A DNA stretch of 64,000 bases from assembly GCF_001908275.1 (NCBI RefSeq), contig NZ_CP018620.1, forward strand, positions 4,402,001 to 4,466,000, given 5' to 3'. The position numbers were made by a program, and so were the translations under genes. Shown here in pieces: positions 9,231-17,509 of this stretch. This DNA is from Paenibacillus xylanexedens. GTDB lineage: Bacteria > Bacillota > Bacilli > Paenibacillales > Paenibacillaceae. The notes below the pieces were generated by a model. It had not been told where the DNA came from, ran no database searches, and saw only the letters and a list, made by a program, of their open reading frames with translations. The stretch's first letter is position 1, and each line of letters starts with the position of its first letter.

Positions 9231-9272
9231 TACTGACCTGCCTGAGCAGGATAACTGAATGCGTACCGAGAG

Positions 9273-9297
9273 AATGCCACGATGAGTGGCATTTTTT
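9273..9297 (+). terminator. Terminator of the ars operon
   Basis: AATGCCAC-gatga-GTGGCATT followed by a run of T. Confidence 0.9.
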
Positions 9298-9419
9298 TGT
9301 TCAAAAAAAATGAACGTTTCATTCAAAAACGGTTCTTTGACTTACCCATAACAGCAACATAGAGTGATGACAAGGAAGGTAGTTGATTTTAGCTAGGCAA
9401 ATGAGAAGCATATACACCC

Positions 9420-9451
9420 TTGACTTTCCCCTGTACGGGAAACTATATACT
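9420..9451 (+). promoter_or_regulatory. MerR-type promoter with operator inside a long spacer
   Basis: TTGACT (9420-9425) and TATACT (9446-9451) are 20 bases apart, longer than the usual 17. The spacer region carries a perfect inverted repeat TTTCCC-N6-GGGAAA (9425-9442). Long spacers spanned by such a repeat are the hallmark of promoters activated by MerR-family drug sensors (BmrR/BltR class), and a MerR gene follows. Confidence 0.75.
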
Positions 9452-9479
9452 CGCATTATGTTAAAAGATTGGAGATGAT

Positions 9480-10301
9480 ATGTTGTTCAAAATCAGTGCG
9501 TTTTCCAGGCTAAGTAGAGTCTCATTAAAAACACTGCGTTATTATGACCAGATTGGCATACTTAAGCCGAGAAAGGTAGATCACGATACGGGTTACCGTT
9601 ACTATTCCGCAGATCAGCTTCTCGAGCTTAACCGAATCTTCATTTATAAAGAATTGGGGTTCACGTTGCCACAAATCACACAGCTGTTACAGGAGCATAT
9701 TACATTGGAGAATATTCAAGGCATGTTTAAGCTAAAAAGAAGCGAAATTCAGCAGATTATCGATACGGAACAAGCCAAACTCGTCCGGATTGAGGAACGC
9801 ATGCAGCTTATAGAGGAAGAGGGGCACGTCGAAACTGGGCAAGAAATCCGAATCAAAGAGGAAGGTGCTCGGCAGTTTCTTTTTCAGACAGGGTGCGGGA
9901 GGGAAGAGGATATCCCGAGTTTATTTCATCAGTTTGATCAATCATTAACAAAAGAAATGCGCCAACTGATCGACGGACCTCAGGTTGTTTTGTGGAAAGA
10001 AATCGCAGGACAAGAGGAAGAGTTCGAGTTTGAAATAGGTTACTTCTTAACTTGTGAGCTGCGATCACCTCCCGACTCATTTCAACTGCGGACTCTTCCT
10101 GCTGAGCCCATGATGGCCACCATAGCTTATCGTTCCAATGCAGCCTTTGCCTGTAAAGCCTGTGTTCATCTAGCTACATGGATTGAGAATAATAACTATC
10201 AGATCAAGGAGAACGGAGTTGGTAGGGAATTATATTTACCCTTATCTCAAGAACAAGATGCACAGTTTATAGAAATACAAATTCCAATACTAAATAGATA
10301 A
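9480..10301 (+). CDS. MerR-family multidrug-type regulator with GyrI-like effector domain
   Basis: A 273-residue activator. The N-terminal winged helix (FKISAFSRLSRVSLKTLRYYDQIGILKP...GYRYYSADQL) is diagnostic of MerR proteins. A long dimerisation coiled coil follows (about 75-120), then an effector domain (about 125-270) of the GyrI-like drug-binding type seen in BmrR. GGAG lies 5 bases before ATG 9480. The next gene is an MFS exporter 24 bases downstream, so the pair looks like a drug sensor and its pump under one autoregulated promoter. The inducer cannot be read from the sequence. Confidence 0.88.
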   Translation: MLFKISAFSRLSRVSLKTLRYYDQIGILKPRKVDHDTGYRYYSADQLLELNRIFIYKELGFTLPQITQLLQEHITLENIQGMFKLKRSEIQQIIDTEQAKLVRIEERMQLIEEEGHVETGQEIRIKEEGARQFLFQTGCGREEDIPSLFHQFDQSLTKEMRQLIDGPQVVLWKEIAGQEEEFEFEIGYFLTCELRSPPDSFQLRTLPAEPMMATIAYRSNAAFACKACVHLATWIENNNYQIKENGVGRELYLPLSQEQDAQFIEIQIPILNR

Positions 10302-10325
10302 CTAGAGAAGACGGAGTGGATTAAA

Positions 10326-11498
10326 GTGAAAAATAAATGGATTATATATATCTTGGCATTGGCTGTTTTTCTGATTGGAACCCTTGAATACATTATTACA
10401 GGAGTCATTGAAATGATCGCCTCAGACTTGAGCGTATCTACTTCCGAAGTGGGTTTACTGGTGACTGTATTCGCTCTGGCAGCGGCCATTATCGCTCCGA
10501 TTCTCATTGCAATTACAATAAATATGGATCGCAAGAAGTTACTGGTGTCCACCCTCAGTGTGTTTATAGCCAGCAACGGACTTATGCTTGTAAACCTTTC
10601 TTACGAAACTTTACTATGGCTGCGAATTATTCAAGGGGCTAGCGGAGGAGTGGCTACCGTAGTAGCGATGGCCGTATCGACACGACTGGTTGAAAAAGAA
10701 AAAAGGGGCAATGCCATCGGCATCATTTTGATGGGGCTAAGCAGTTCGCTAGTGCTCGGTGTCCCATTGGGCACATTTTTTAGTGAAATGTTTGGATGGA
10801 GAGTTCTATTTGTATTCATTGGATTGTTAAGTGTTCTTCCATTACTTATTATCTACAAAAAGGTTCCGGCAATCAAAGAGGAAGAAAAGATCACCCTCAG
10901 AATGCAGCTCTCCATTTTGAAAAATCCACTCATTCTGACTGCCTTGCTTATTACATTATTGTATATCGGCGGTTATTCGACGCTGTTCACGTATATTACG
11001 CCTTTCTTGCAAGCTACATCCACTCTTTCTATGACCGAGATAAGCGGTGTTCTGTTTCTCGCGGGAATTTGCAGCTTTGTCGGATCAAAAGTGGGCGGAC
11101 AATTGGCAGATGCAAAGGGATCAAAGTTTACAATCTGTCTAGGCCTTCTGTTACAAGGCATAACTCTTCTTTTGTTCGCTCTAGCTGGAGTTAATCTTAT
11201 GATGTTAATCTTGGTTTTAATGATTTTTATGTTAGCAACGTGGAGCATATCTCCGGCCCAGCAACTATATCTGGTTACACTGGCACCTCGTAATCCCGAC
11301 ATTGCCCTTAGCGTAAATACGTCATTTATCCAATTTGGTTTTGCATTGGGATCTGGATTAGGTGGGATTGTGATCAGTCGTACATCTGTCCTGTATTTAA
11401 ATTGGTTGGGGTTTGGAGCTGTAGGAATTGCTTTACTTCTTGCCTTACTGCTATTTAAGAAATCGAGAAGCAGGACTGGAACTCCAGATCCAGTGTAA
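10326..11498 (+). CDS. MFS drug-efflux-type transporter (DHA1 family)
   Basis: A 390-residue protein with about 12 predicted membrane segments. Features of the 12-TM drug:H+ antiporter group (AraJ/YdhP-like) are LAVFLIGTLEYIITGVIEMIASDL at the start, RIIQGASGGVATVVAMAVSTRLV in segment 4 and GVPLGTFFSEMFGWRVLFVFIGLL in segments 5-6. The start is GTG 10326 with GGAG 9 bases upstream. It is co-transcribed with the MerR regulator, which suggests export of a toxic compound sensed by that protein. Substrate unknown. Confidence 0.88.
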   Translation: MKNKWIIYILALAVFLIGTLEYIITGVIEMIASDLSVSTSEVGLLVTVFALAAAIIAPILIAITINMDRKKLLVSTLSVFIASNGLMLVNLSYETLLWLRIIQGASGGVATVVAMAVSTRLVEKEKRGNAIGIILMGLSSSLVLGVPLGTFFSEMFGWRVLFVFIGLLSVLPLLIIYKKVPAIKEEEKITLRMQLSILKNPLILTALLITLLYIGGYSTLFTYITPFLQATSTLSMTEISGVLFLAGICSFVGSKVGGQLADAKGSKFTICLGLLLQGITLLLFALAGVNLMMLILVLMIFMLATWSISPAQQLYLVTLAPRNPDIALSVNTSFIQFGFALGSGLGGIVISRTSVLYLNWLGFGAVGIALLLALLLFKKSRSRTGTPDPV

Positions 11499-11573
11499 TT
11501 TCAGAGATGGGTAATTCTTGCTTCTCAGTTCTTGGCTTTTTTGAGTTGTAATTGACGGTTATATGTAAAATAA

Positions 11574-11614
11574 AAAAAGATCTCTTCAGCATTCACTGCT
11601 CAAGAGATCTTTTT
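11574..11614. terminator. Bidirectional terminator between the MFS gene and the lectin gene
   Basis: AAAAAGATCTCTT pairs with AAGAGATCTTTTT and is capped by an inner AGCA/TGCT helix, with A- and T-runs on both sides. Confidence 0.85.
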
Positions 11615-11702
11615 GGTGTATAACAAATTTATACTAAGAATAACATTACATAATTATGATAGATTAGAGCAACAATCGATTTACAAATTACTGTTATGTT
11701 GT

Positions 11703-12188
11703 TTACTGTCCACCTGTATTCGAAGCCCAGACAGGATACCAGCCCAAGGCCGGATTTTCATTGTTGTACAGCACTAGATTGCCGTCAGTTTGCATGATGA
11801 GCACATTGCCTCTAAGATTGGCTGGCACATTGTCTGCTCCGTACCATGCCTTAGCCCACGCCAGGTTATCCGATGTCCAATACGGTGTGTTTTGCGGATC
11901 TGATATGACCAACTTCCCGCTGAAATAATTAATCTGGAGTTTATGTATTCTTGTGTCTTTCGTGTTGCTGTGCCATATCATTTTACGTGATTTGACGTCC
12001 CAGATCTGCGCATCACCATAATTGTCAAATTGAAACGAGAACCTGTTATTGTTTGACACTAACCCTCCACCTGCGACATTATACATAATGTCATAAATCA
12101 GCCGATCTCCACTTGCAGCGGAAGTCGCGGGTGAAAATGAAATCAAAAACATAAACATGGCAAGGCAAGATAAAAAGACTTTTTTCAT
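11703..12188 (-). CDS. Secreted B-lectin (mannose-type) domain protein
   Basis: A 161-residue protein with a signal peptide (MKKVFLSCLAMFMFLISFSP...SAASG). The mature part is a single bulb-type lectin fold: YNVAGGGLVSNNNRFSFQFDNYGDAQIWD, then LVISDPQNTPYWTSDN, then MQTDGNLVLYNNENPALGWYPVWASNT. The last segment holds a full QxDxNxVxY mannose-binding motif, while the first two repeats are degenerate. Such small lectins occur in lectin-like bacteriocins and carbohydrate-binding exoproteins. GAGG lies upstream of the ATG. The gene is isolated between terminators and the divergent TetR unit, so its role is unknown. Confidence 0.82.
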   Translation of the reverse strand: MKKVFLSCLAMFMFLISFSPATSAASGDRLIYDIMYNVAGGGLVSNNNRFSFQFDNYGDAQIWDVKSRKMIWHSNTKDTRIHKLQINYFSGKLVISDPQNTPYWTSDNLAWAKAWYGADNVPANLRGNVLIMQTDGNLVLYNNENPALGWYPVWASNTGGQ

Positions 12189-12299
12189 AGAACATCCTCT
12201 TTTCCTTAATATGTTTTAAGTTACCTATCAAATATAGCATATATATTTCTTTAATGGATAAATTTTCAACAACAATCAACAATCTGCAATATTCTTTTT

Positions 12300-12317
12300 C
12301 TGGACTGATCAGTTCAG
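12300..12317. promoter_or_regulatory. Palindromic operator over the TetR promoter
   Basis: CTGGACTGATCAGTTCAG is an 18-base palindrome with one mismatched pair. It overlaps a weak -35 (CTGGAC) and lies 17 bases before TTATAT (12323-12328). It is a good candidate autoregulatory operator of the TetR gene that starts about 30 bases later. Confidence 0.65.
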
Positions 12318-12342
12318 ATATGTTATATTTCTGAAACGGGAG

Positions 12343-12927
12343 GTGTTACTTATCGCCAGAACTAAAGAATTTGACAGAAATCAAGCGTTACACGAAGCAA
12401 TGTTGTTGTTTTGGAAAAAAGGATACGAGGCTGCTAGCATACCGGATTTACTAGAAGTGATGGGCATTAGCCGATCCAGCCTTTATGATACGTTTTCCGA
12501 CAAGCAAACCTTGTACAGAGATGCCCTGGAGCATTATAAAAAAGGGAGTTCCAATAAACAGACCATTCTTGAACAAGCTTCCAACGTTAGAGAAGGAATT
12601 CTTCAATTTTTTGAGTATCATATTGCTTCAGCATACGATACCAGCCTACCGGGCGGATGTTTTGTAACAAATACAGCAACAACATTGGAGTCACCAGATG
12701 AACAGATAAATGTCTTGATACAGACTAGTTTTTCGGATTTGGAACAAGCATTTTGCGAGCTTTTGGAGAAGGGCCAACAATCGGGAGAGATAGATAAAAC
12801 AACAGATATCAAAACATTGTCTTATTTATTGCTGAATTTACATCAAAGCATAAATATTATGGCCAAAACAGGTCAAAATCCAGAACGTGCAAAAGAGATG
12901 ATTAATTTTGTAATTGCAGGGGTATAA
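12343..12927 (+). CDS. TetR/AcrR-family repressor (start codon unclear)
   Basis: A repressor of about 192-194 residues. The helix-turn-helix is IPDLLEVMGISRSSLYDTFSDKQTLYRDAL and the rest is a helical ligand domain containing GCFVTNTATTLE, typical of TetR proteins that regulate reductases and respond to electrophiles. The only canonical start, GTG 12343, lies inside the Shine-Dalgarno GGGAGG (12338-12343). With correct spacing (8 bases) the start would be ATC 12352, immediately before the codons for ARTKEFD; to my knowledge homologues usually begin M-A-R-T/K. The start may therefore be a non-standard AUC or reflect a base error. The next three genes read the same way and probably form its regulon. 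Confidence 0.85.
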   Translation: MLLIARTKEFDRNQALHEAMLLFWKKGYEAASIPDLLEVMGISRSSLYDTFSDKQTLYRDALEHYKKGSSNKQTILEQASNVREGILQFFEYHIASAYDTSLPGGCFVTNTATTLESPDEQINVLIQTSFSDLEQAFCELLEKGQQSGEIDKTTDIKTLSYLLLNLHQSINIMAKTGQNPERAKEMINFVIAGV

Positions 12928-12944
12928 TTTTTTTTAACAATATT

Positions 12945-12958
12945 GGAATGATTGTTCC
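12945..12958. promoter_or_regulatory. Palindromic element A (GGAA-N6-TTCC)
   Basis: GGAATGATTGTTCC followed by GTTAT. Its reverse complement matches element B at 13031 in 13 of 14 bases. It lies just after the TetR stop and upstream of the oxidoreductase genes. Confidence 0.55.
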
Positions 12959-13030
12959 GTTATTATATTCTTCATATTTTGAAGTTGCCATTTGAAGAGT
13001 ATCTGTAAGACCATTTTTTTTGATCATTCC

Positions 13031-13044
13031 GGAACATTCATTCC
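13031..13044. promoter_or_regulatory. Palindromic element B (GGAA-N6-TTCC)
   Basis: GGAACATTCATTCC, again followed by GTTAT, 86 bases from element A and 27 bases before the ribosome site of the dehydrogenase gene. Probably a repressor operator for the three-gene unit. Confidence 0.55.
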
Positions 13045-13084
13045 GTTATCGAAACAATCCATCAACAATAAGGAGATGCAACCA

Positions 13085-13954
13085 ATGAAGGTATCGTTTA
13101 TTGGAGTTGGAAATATGGGCCTTCCAATGGCACAAAACCTGTTGAAAGCGGGTTATGACGTAGTCATCTTTAATCGGACCCCTGAAAAAGCTGAACCATT
13201 AATAAAACAGGGAGCAAGGTATGTCCAAACACCACTAGAGGCAGCGAAAGAAAGCAATCTTGTAATTACCATGTTATCTGATGATGCTGCTTTGAGAGAG
13301 ATTGTTAAGGGACCAACTGGCGTTCTGAACGGATTATCTGAAAATGGAATTCACGTATCTGCCAGTACGATCAGCGTAGATCTGGCTCGGAAATTATCCG
13401 CTTTGCATGCGGAGAGACACCAGCACTTTGTGTCTGCCACCGTAATGGGGCGCCCGGATGCCGCTAAAGCAGCTACATTGCGCATTATTTTAGCTGGTCC
13501 TGAACATGCAAGACAACGAGTACTTCCTATGTTAACAGCACTAGGTCAAGAGATATTTGAGATCGGCGATCGTGGCGAAGAAGGTAACATTGTCAAAATA
13601 GGCGTTAACTTTCTAATTGCTTCAATGCTGGAAGCTTTGTCGGAAGCGCAGCTCATGGTTGAAAAGCACGGCATTAAGCCGTCCCAGTATATGGATGTTG
13701 TGAATGCTCTTTTTCAATCTCCGGTATATCAGAACTATGGCGCGATCATGACCGAACAGCGCTTTGAACCAGCTGGTTTTAAAATGAAGCTCGGGTTAAA
13801 GGATGTTGCATTGGCTATCGAGGCAGCCAAGTCAGTTCAAGCTCCACTCCCTTTAGGTCAGCTTATTCATCAACACCTCTCTGAAGGAATTACCCATGGT
13901 TATGGTGAGTTGGATTGGACGGCTTTAATCCGTTGTCTTGAGCATTCCTCTTAA
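13085..13954 (+). CDS. NAD(P)-dependent beta-hydroxyacid dehydrogenase-type oxidoreductase
   Basis: A 289-residue protein of the 6-phosphogluconate/3-hydroxyisobutyrate dehydrogenase superfamily. The start is ATG 13085 with AGGAG 9 bases upstream; upstream codons to 12992 are open but cover the regulatory palindrome. FIGVGNMGLPMAQNLLKAGYDVVIFNRTPEKA is the Rossmann GxGxxG with an NR-T loop that suggests NADPH. The substrate motif (usually DAPVSGG) reads SATVMGRPDAA, and the catalytic Lys lies in GNIVKIGVNFL. The altered substrate loop places it in the imine-reductase/glyoxylate-reductase-like branch rather than true HIBADH. It is the first gene of a likely three-gene operon with a flavin monooxygenase and an esterase. 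Confidence 0.85.
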   Translation: MKVSFIGVGNMGLPMAQNLLKAGYDVVIFNRTPEKAEPLIKQGARYVQTPLEAAKESNLVITMLSDDAALREIVKGPTGVLNGLSENGIHVSASTISVDLARKLSALHAERHQHFVSATVMGRPDAAKAATLRIILAGPEHARQRVLPMLTALGQEIFEIGDRGEEGNIVKIGVNFLIASMLEALSEAQLMVEKHGIKPSQYMDVVNALFQSPVYQNYGAIMTEQRFEPAGFKMKLGLKDVALAIEAAKSVQAPLPLGQLIHQHLSEGITHGYGELDWTALIRCLEHSS

Positions 13955-13983
13955 GGAAAGAAAAATATAAGGAGAGATTAATT

Positions 13984-15036
13984 ATGGAAATAGGTGTTAC
14001 TTCATTCGTAGAAACAAAGCCTGATACGAAGACCGGAGTTGTCATGAGTCACGCTCAGCGATTGCGAGAAGTCGTGGAAGAAATCGTCCTTGCAGATCAG
14101 GTAGGACTTGATGTGTTTGGCATAGGTGAGCATCATCGTGATGATTATGCAGCATCTTCACCAGCAATGGTGTTGTCCGCTGCGGCGCCCCTCACAAAAC
14201 GAATTCGTTTGACAAGTGCTGTGACGGTCTTATCTTCAGCAGATCCTGTCCGTGTGTTTCAGGATTTTGCCACGCTTGACGGTCTCTCCAATGGACGTGC
14301 CGAGATTATAGCGGGTCGGGGTTCCTTCATTGAGTCCTTTCCACTGTTTGGTTATAACCTGCATGACTACGAGGATTTATTTAATGAAAACATTGAACTG
14401 CTTCTTAAATTACGGGAATCCGAGAAAGTAACTTGGAGTGGAGGCCATCGACCAGCGATACATAATCTGGGGGTATACCCGCGTCCTGTTCAGAATTCTA
14501 TACCTGTATGGATCGGTAGCGGAGGTACTCAGGAGTCTGCCATACGTGCTGGAATTCTAGGTCTGCCACTAGTTCTGGCAATTATCGGTGGAAATCCAAC
14601 GAAATTTGCGCCACTTGTAGAACTGTATAAAAAGGCGGCAACTCATGCTGGTCATGATGTATCACAGCTTCGGGTAGGTTCACATTCAATCGGATTTGTC
14701 GCAGAAGATACGGAAAAGGTCGCAGAACTCTTTTTCCCGTCCACTCAGTACGGCATGAATAAACTCGGCAAAGAGCGGGGGTGGGCATATTATGATCGTT
14801 CCAGCTATGATGCTGCCCGCAGTTCTGATGGTGCGTTGTATGTAGGGGATCCGGAAACTGTTGCTCAAAAAATCATTCATCTGCGCAAGCATGTAGGAAT
14901 TACACGTTTCATGATGTATGTTCCCTTAAGCACGATGCCACATGAGTTGGTAATGCGGGCTATAGAATTGCTCGGTACAGAGGTTGCACCGCGAGTACGA
15001 GAGGAAATTTCCAAGTGGGAAGCTGAAATGAGATAA
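13984..15036 (+). CDS. Luciferase-like flavin-dependent monooxygenase
   Basis: A 350-residue TIM-barrel oxidoreductase of the bacterial luciferase superfamily, with AAGGAGAG before ATG 13984. Markers are FGIGEHHRDDYAASSPAMVLSAAAPLTKRIRLTSAVTVLSSADPVRVFQDFATLDGLSNGRAEIIAGRGSFIESFPLFG and the phosphate-binding PVWIGSGGTQESA. It would use FMNH2 supplied by a reductase. It is 29 bases after the dehydrogenase and in the same regulated unit, which suggests detoxification or oxidation of a small organic compound. No substrate can be assigned. Confidence 0.9.
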   Translation: MEIGVTSFVETKPDTKTGVVMSHAQRLREVVEEIVLADQVGLDVFGIGEHHRDDYAASSPAMVLSAAAPLTKRIRLTSAVTVLSSADPVRVFQDFATLDGLSNGRAEIIAGRGSFIESFPLFGYNLHDYEDLFNENIELLLKLRESEKVTWSGGHRPAIHNLGVYPRPVQNSIPVWIGSGGTQESAIRAGILGLPLVLAIIGGNPTKFAPLVELYKKAATHAGHDVSQLRVGSHSIGFVAEDTEKVAELFFPSTQYGMNKLGKERGWAYYDRSSYDAARSSDGALYVGDPETVAQKIIHLRKHVGITRFMMYVPLSTMPHELVMRAIELLGTEVAPRVREEISKWEAEMR

Positions 15037-15092
15037 GAATTAACTGAAAAACGTACACGATCGAATTCATTATTATATTTGGAGGAATTATC

Positions 15093-16046
15093 ATGAGTAT
15101 TGAGAAACGTATATTACCAGAATTAAGAGAGGTTTATTCACAATTTCCAGGGTTTGAGTTGGAGAAAAATTTAGAGTGGAGCAGAAACTTAGTATCGGCT
15201 GTCTCTTTGAGGAAATCAGAGCATGTAAACACAACCAGCCGGAAAATTCCGAGGGACGGAGGTGAGATGCTGGTCAAAATATATGAACCTGCCGATCGAA
15301 CGAATGATTTACTACCAGCCATGTTATGGATTCATGGGGGTGGGTACGTGTTAGGACATCCAGATATGGACGACAAATTGTGCGAACGTTTTGTTCAGAC
15401 AGCAGAATGTATTGTCGTATCAGTGGATTATAGGCTCGCTCCTGAGCATCCATATCCTGCGGCGATTGAAGATTGTTATGCTGGATTGGTATGGATGACG
15501 GAGGAGTCCGCAATGCTTGGCATCGATGTGAATCGGGTTGCAATTGCTGGTGCTAGCGGTGGTGGAGGGCTGACAGCAGCACTCGCGCTGATGGCACGTG
15601 ATAAAGGAGGTCCGTCTATTATCTTCCAAATGCCATTGTACCCGATGTTAGATAATCGTAACATCACGCCATCTAGTCATGAGATTACAGAAGAGGGTTC
15701 AATCTGGAACCGAACGGACAACGTGGCTGCTTGGAATATGTACCTTGGTGAGGAGAACGATGTCAATGGAAGTTCTTCTTATGCAGTACCTTCGAGAGCA
15801 GAGAACTTGGCCGGATTGCCGCCAGCCTATACTTGTGTAGGTCAGCTCGATCTATTCCGAGATGAGACGATGGAGTACGTGGCACGACTGGCACAAGCAG
15901 GTGTGGATGTAGAATTTCAACTCTATCCAGGTTGTTTCCACCTTTTCGAAATTCTTGCTCCAGAAACAGAAGTGAGTCAGCGCGCTGTTAAGGGTTATAT
16001 GGATGCAATGGCCCGTGCACTTCATTCCAATAGAACGCTTAAATAA
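15093..16046 (+). CDS. Alpha/beta-hydrolase esterase (hormone-sensitive lipase family)
   Basis: A 317-residue cytoplasmic esterase with GGAGG before ATG 15093. HGGGYVLG (81-88) is the oxyanion-hole motif of the HSL group, and the nucleophile Ser155 sits in GASGGGG. DYRLAPEHPYPAAIED is the family hallmark; the catalytic Asp is in GQLDLFRDE and the His in GCFHLFE. It cleaves short-chain esters or lactones. As the last gene after a luciferase-type monooxygenase it could open the ester or lactone formed by that enzyme, which is inference from context. A strong terminator follows. Confidence 0.9.
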   Translation: MSIEKRILPELREVYSQFPGFELEKNLEWSRNLVSAVSLRKSEHVNTTSRKIPRDGGEMLVKIYEPADRTNDLLPAMLWIHGGGYVLGHPDMDDKLCERFVQTAECIVVSVDYRLAPEHPYPAAIEDCYAGLVWMTEESAMLGIDVNRVAIAGASGGGGLTAALALMARDKGGPSIIFQMPLYPMLDNRNITPSSHEITEEGSIWNRTDNVAAWNMYLGEENDVNGSSSYAVPSRAENLAGLPPAYTCVGQLDLFRDETMEYVARLAQAGVDVEFQLYPGCFHLFEILAPETEVSQRAVKGYMDAMARALHSNRTLK

Positions 16047-16110
16047 GGATTGATGCATCAGAACCTTTAAACTTAAAGAAAATTTATAATTAAGAAACTT
16101 TATGTCCGAA

Positions 16111-16143
16111 GAAGTCACTAAATTAGTGACTTCTTTTGTTTTG
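16111..16143 (+). terminator. Terminator of the monooxygenase-esterase unit
   Basis: GAAGTCACTA-aat-TAGTGACTTC is a perfect hairpin followed by TTTTGTTTT. Confidence 0.9.
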
Positions 16144-16244
16144 GAGATATACGTATAGATAAATAATTCAAAAAGGTCGAAATGTTAAAAATTGAGTCAG
16201 GAATGCAACACGATCAAATTGAAGAACGATCACCATCCATTTTT

Positions 16245-16305
16245 TTGTCCGTGTAAAGATCGTTATGTAAGGTGGTGTGAGAGGACGGGGCTTACCGCCT
16301 CCCAT
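16245..16305 (+). other. Probable group II intron 3-prime-end relic
   Basis: The stretch GTAAGGTGGTGTGAGAGGAC followed by GGGGCTTACCGCCTCC closely resembles the domain V/VI end of bacterial group II introns as I remember it (GTACGGTGGTGTGAGAGG..., a hairpin, then CCTCC). The preceding GTCCGTGTA and the CGTTATG correspond to degraded domain V arms. No reverse transcriptase remnant remains nearby. I see no gene between 16144 and 16381. Confidence 0.5.
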
Positions 16306-16381
16306 GTCAGAAAAGAAGATTGCACTTTCTATTTTGGCCGACAGTGTGCGCTGTTCTTAGAAAGAGTATCCAAAGGATTCT

Positions 16382-17293
16382 TCAATCATCCGTTTGAGCT
16401 TCTCCAGCCTGCTGCGAATGGCTGCGATATTCACTTGGCGCGATGCCTGTCCACCGCTTGAATTGGCGGCTAAAATGCGCATTGGTCTTATACCCCAGCA
16501 TCATCGCAATATGATCTATGTTCAGGTCGGTTTGCTTTAACAGCCGCTGCGCTTCGTTCAGAAGGGTTTCGGATAGAAACTTGCGTGGAGCGATGCCGTA
16601 TACCTGCCGAAAAATACGATTAACCTGTGACGGGCTAATGCTCAGCGACTTGGCAATGTCCTGAATCCAGGTTCGATCGCTCTCCTGAATTTCCCCGTGA
16701 AGATGGATATACCTTACCGAATCCTCAATGTGCTCAGCAATCTGATGGGCAATGGTTTCTTTTCTCGACAACGTAACGGATGCTTGCTGAGATAACTGAC
16801 CGACCAGGGAACCGAGCAGTTCAAACACGGCGGCGTGTACCTTCATTTGTTTGGAGGAAGATAGCGAGCTAGACAAATGCTCTGTAGCCAAACTATACAA
16901 GGTAGACAGGGAAGGGGAGAGCCCCAGAGCCAAATTCGAATTTGCCGGATAATAGATGTCTTTGCAACGGTTAAGTTCTCTGCAAAAGGATGTATCGTGT
17001 ATGCTGAAATGCACGGAAAAATAAGTGAACCCCTCCGGTCCGGCTCCGGTGCAAGAGTGGGTCATACCAGGCCGGATGAACAGAAGGTCACCAACCGACT
17101 GACGATAAGACTGCCCGTTGACAACCATGTTCATCTGCCCGTCCATCATCCAGTGCACTTCATACATTGAATGTTCATGAGACGGATAAGTCCAGCTTGA
17201 ATCTACTTTTCTTGCATGCAGCCCCAATAATTGAAAAGACATGCGAACATCGGGTAGACGACCTAAATACACAGCATCCGAAAGCTTGGTCAC
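16382..17293 (-). CDS. AraC-family regulator of the xylonate cluster
   Basis: A 303-residue regulator divergent from the FAH/ALDH/dehydratase/xylosidase operon. A cupin sensor domain (HEHSMYEVHWMMDGQMNMVVNGQSY...GDLLFIRPGMTHSC) spans about 35-110. A C-terminal double helix-turn-helix (WIQDIAKSLSISPSQVNRIFRQVYGIAPRKFLSE, then DLNIDHIAMMLGYKTNAHFSRQFKRWTGIAPSEYR) makes up the last 100 residues. I prefer GTG 17293 because AAGGGGGT lies 9 bases upstream; an ATG at 17332 would add 13 residues but has a poorer ribosome site. Its position suggests it activates the downstream sugar-acid genes in response to a pentose or pentonate. Confidence 0.85.
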   Translation of the reverse strand: MTKLSDAVYLGRLPDVRMSFQLLGLHARKVDSSWTYPSHEHSMYEVHWMMDGQMNMVVNGQSYRQSVGDLLFIRPGMTHSCTGAGPEGFTYFSVHFSIHDTSFCRELNRCKDIYYPANSNLALGLSPSLSTLYSLATEHLSSSLSSSKQMKVHAAVFELLGSLVGQLSQQASVTLSRKETIAHQIAEHIEDSVRYIHLHGEIQESDRTWIQDIAKSLSISPSQVNRIFRQVYGIAPRKFLSETLLNEAQRLLKQTDLNIDHIAMMLGYKTNAHFSRQFKRWTGIAPSEYRSHSQQAGEAQTDD

Positions 17294-17509
17294 AGCAAAC
17301 CAACCCCCTTGTACTATTCTATATACCAACATCCTGTCATCGCATTGTCCTCGTAAATTATCTTTAGTTTAATGGATCTAACCTCATCTTAACAGAAAAA
17401 AATGCGTGAAAAGGGTAAATCGTCGGAGTGATTAGAACATCGTCATGAACCATAGCGGGTGCTATGGTAGTATTATCAACCCGATGGGGAAAAATGGAGG
17501 CAAGCTTGA

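Noticed and set aside
16192..16461. Open frame of 89 codons on the forward strand
   Set aside because: It runs across the group II intron relic and into the 3-prime end of the AraC gene, has no ribosome site, and its composition looks random.
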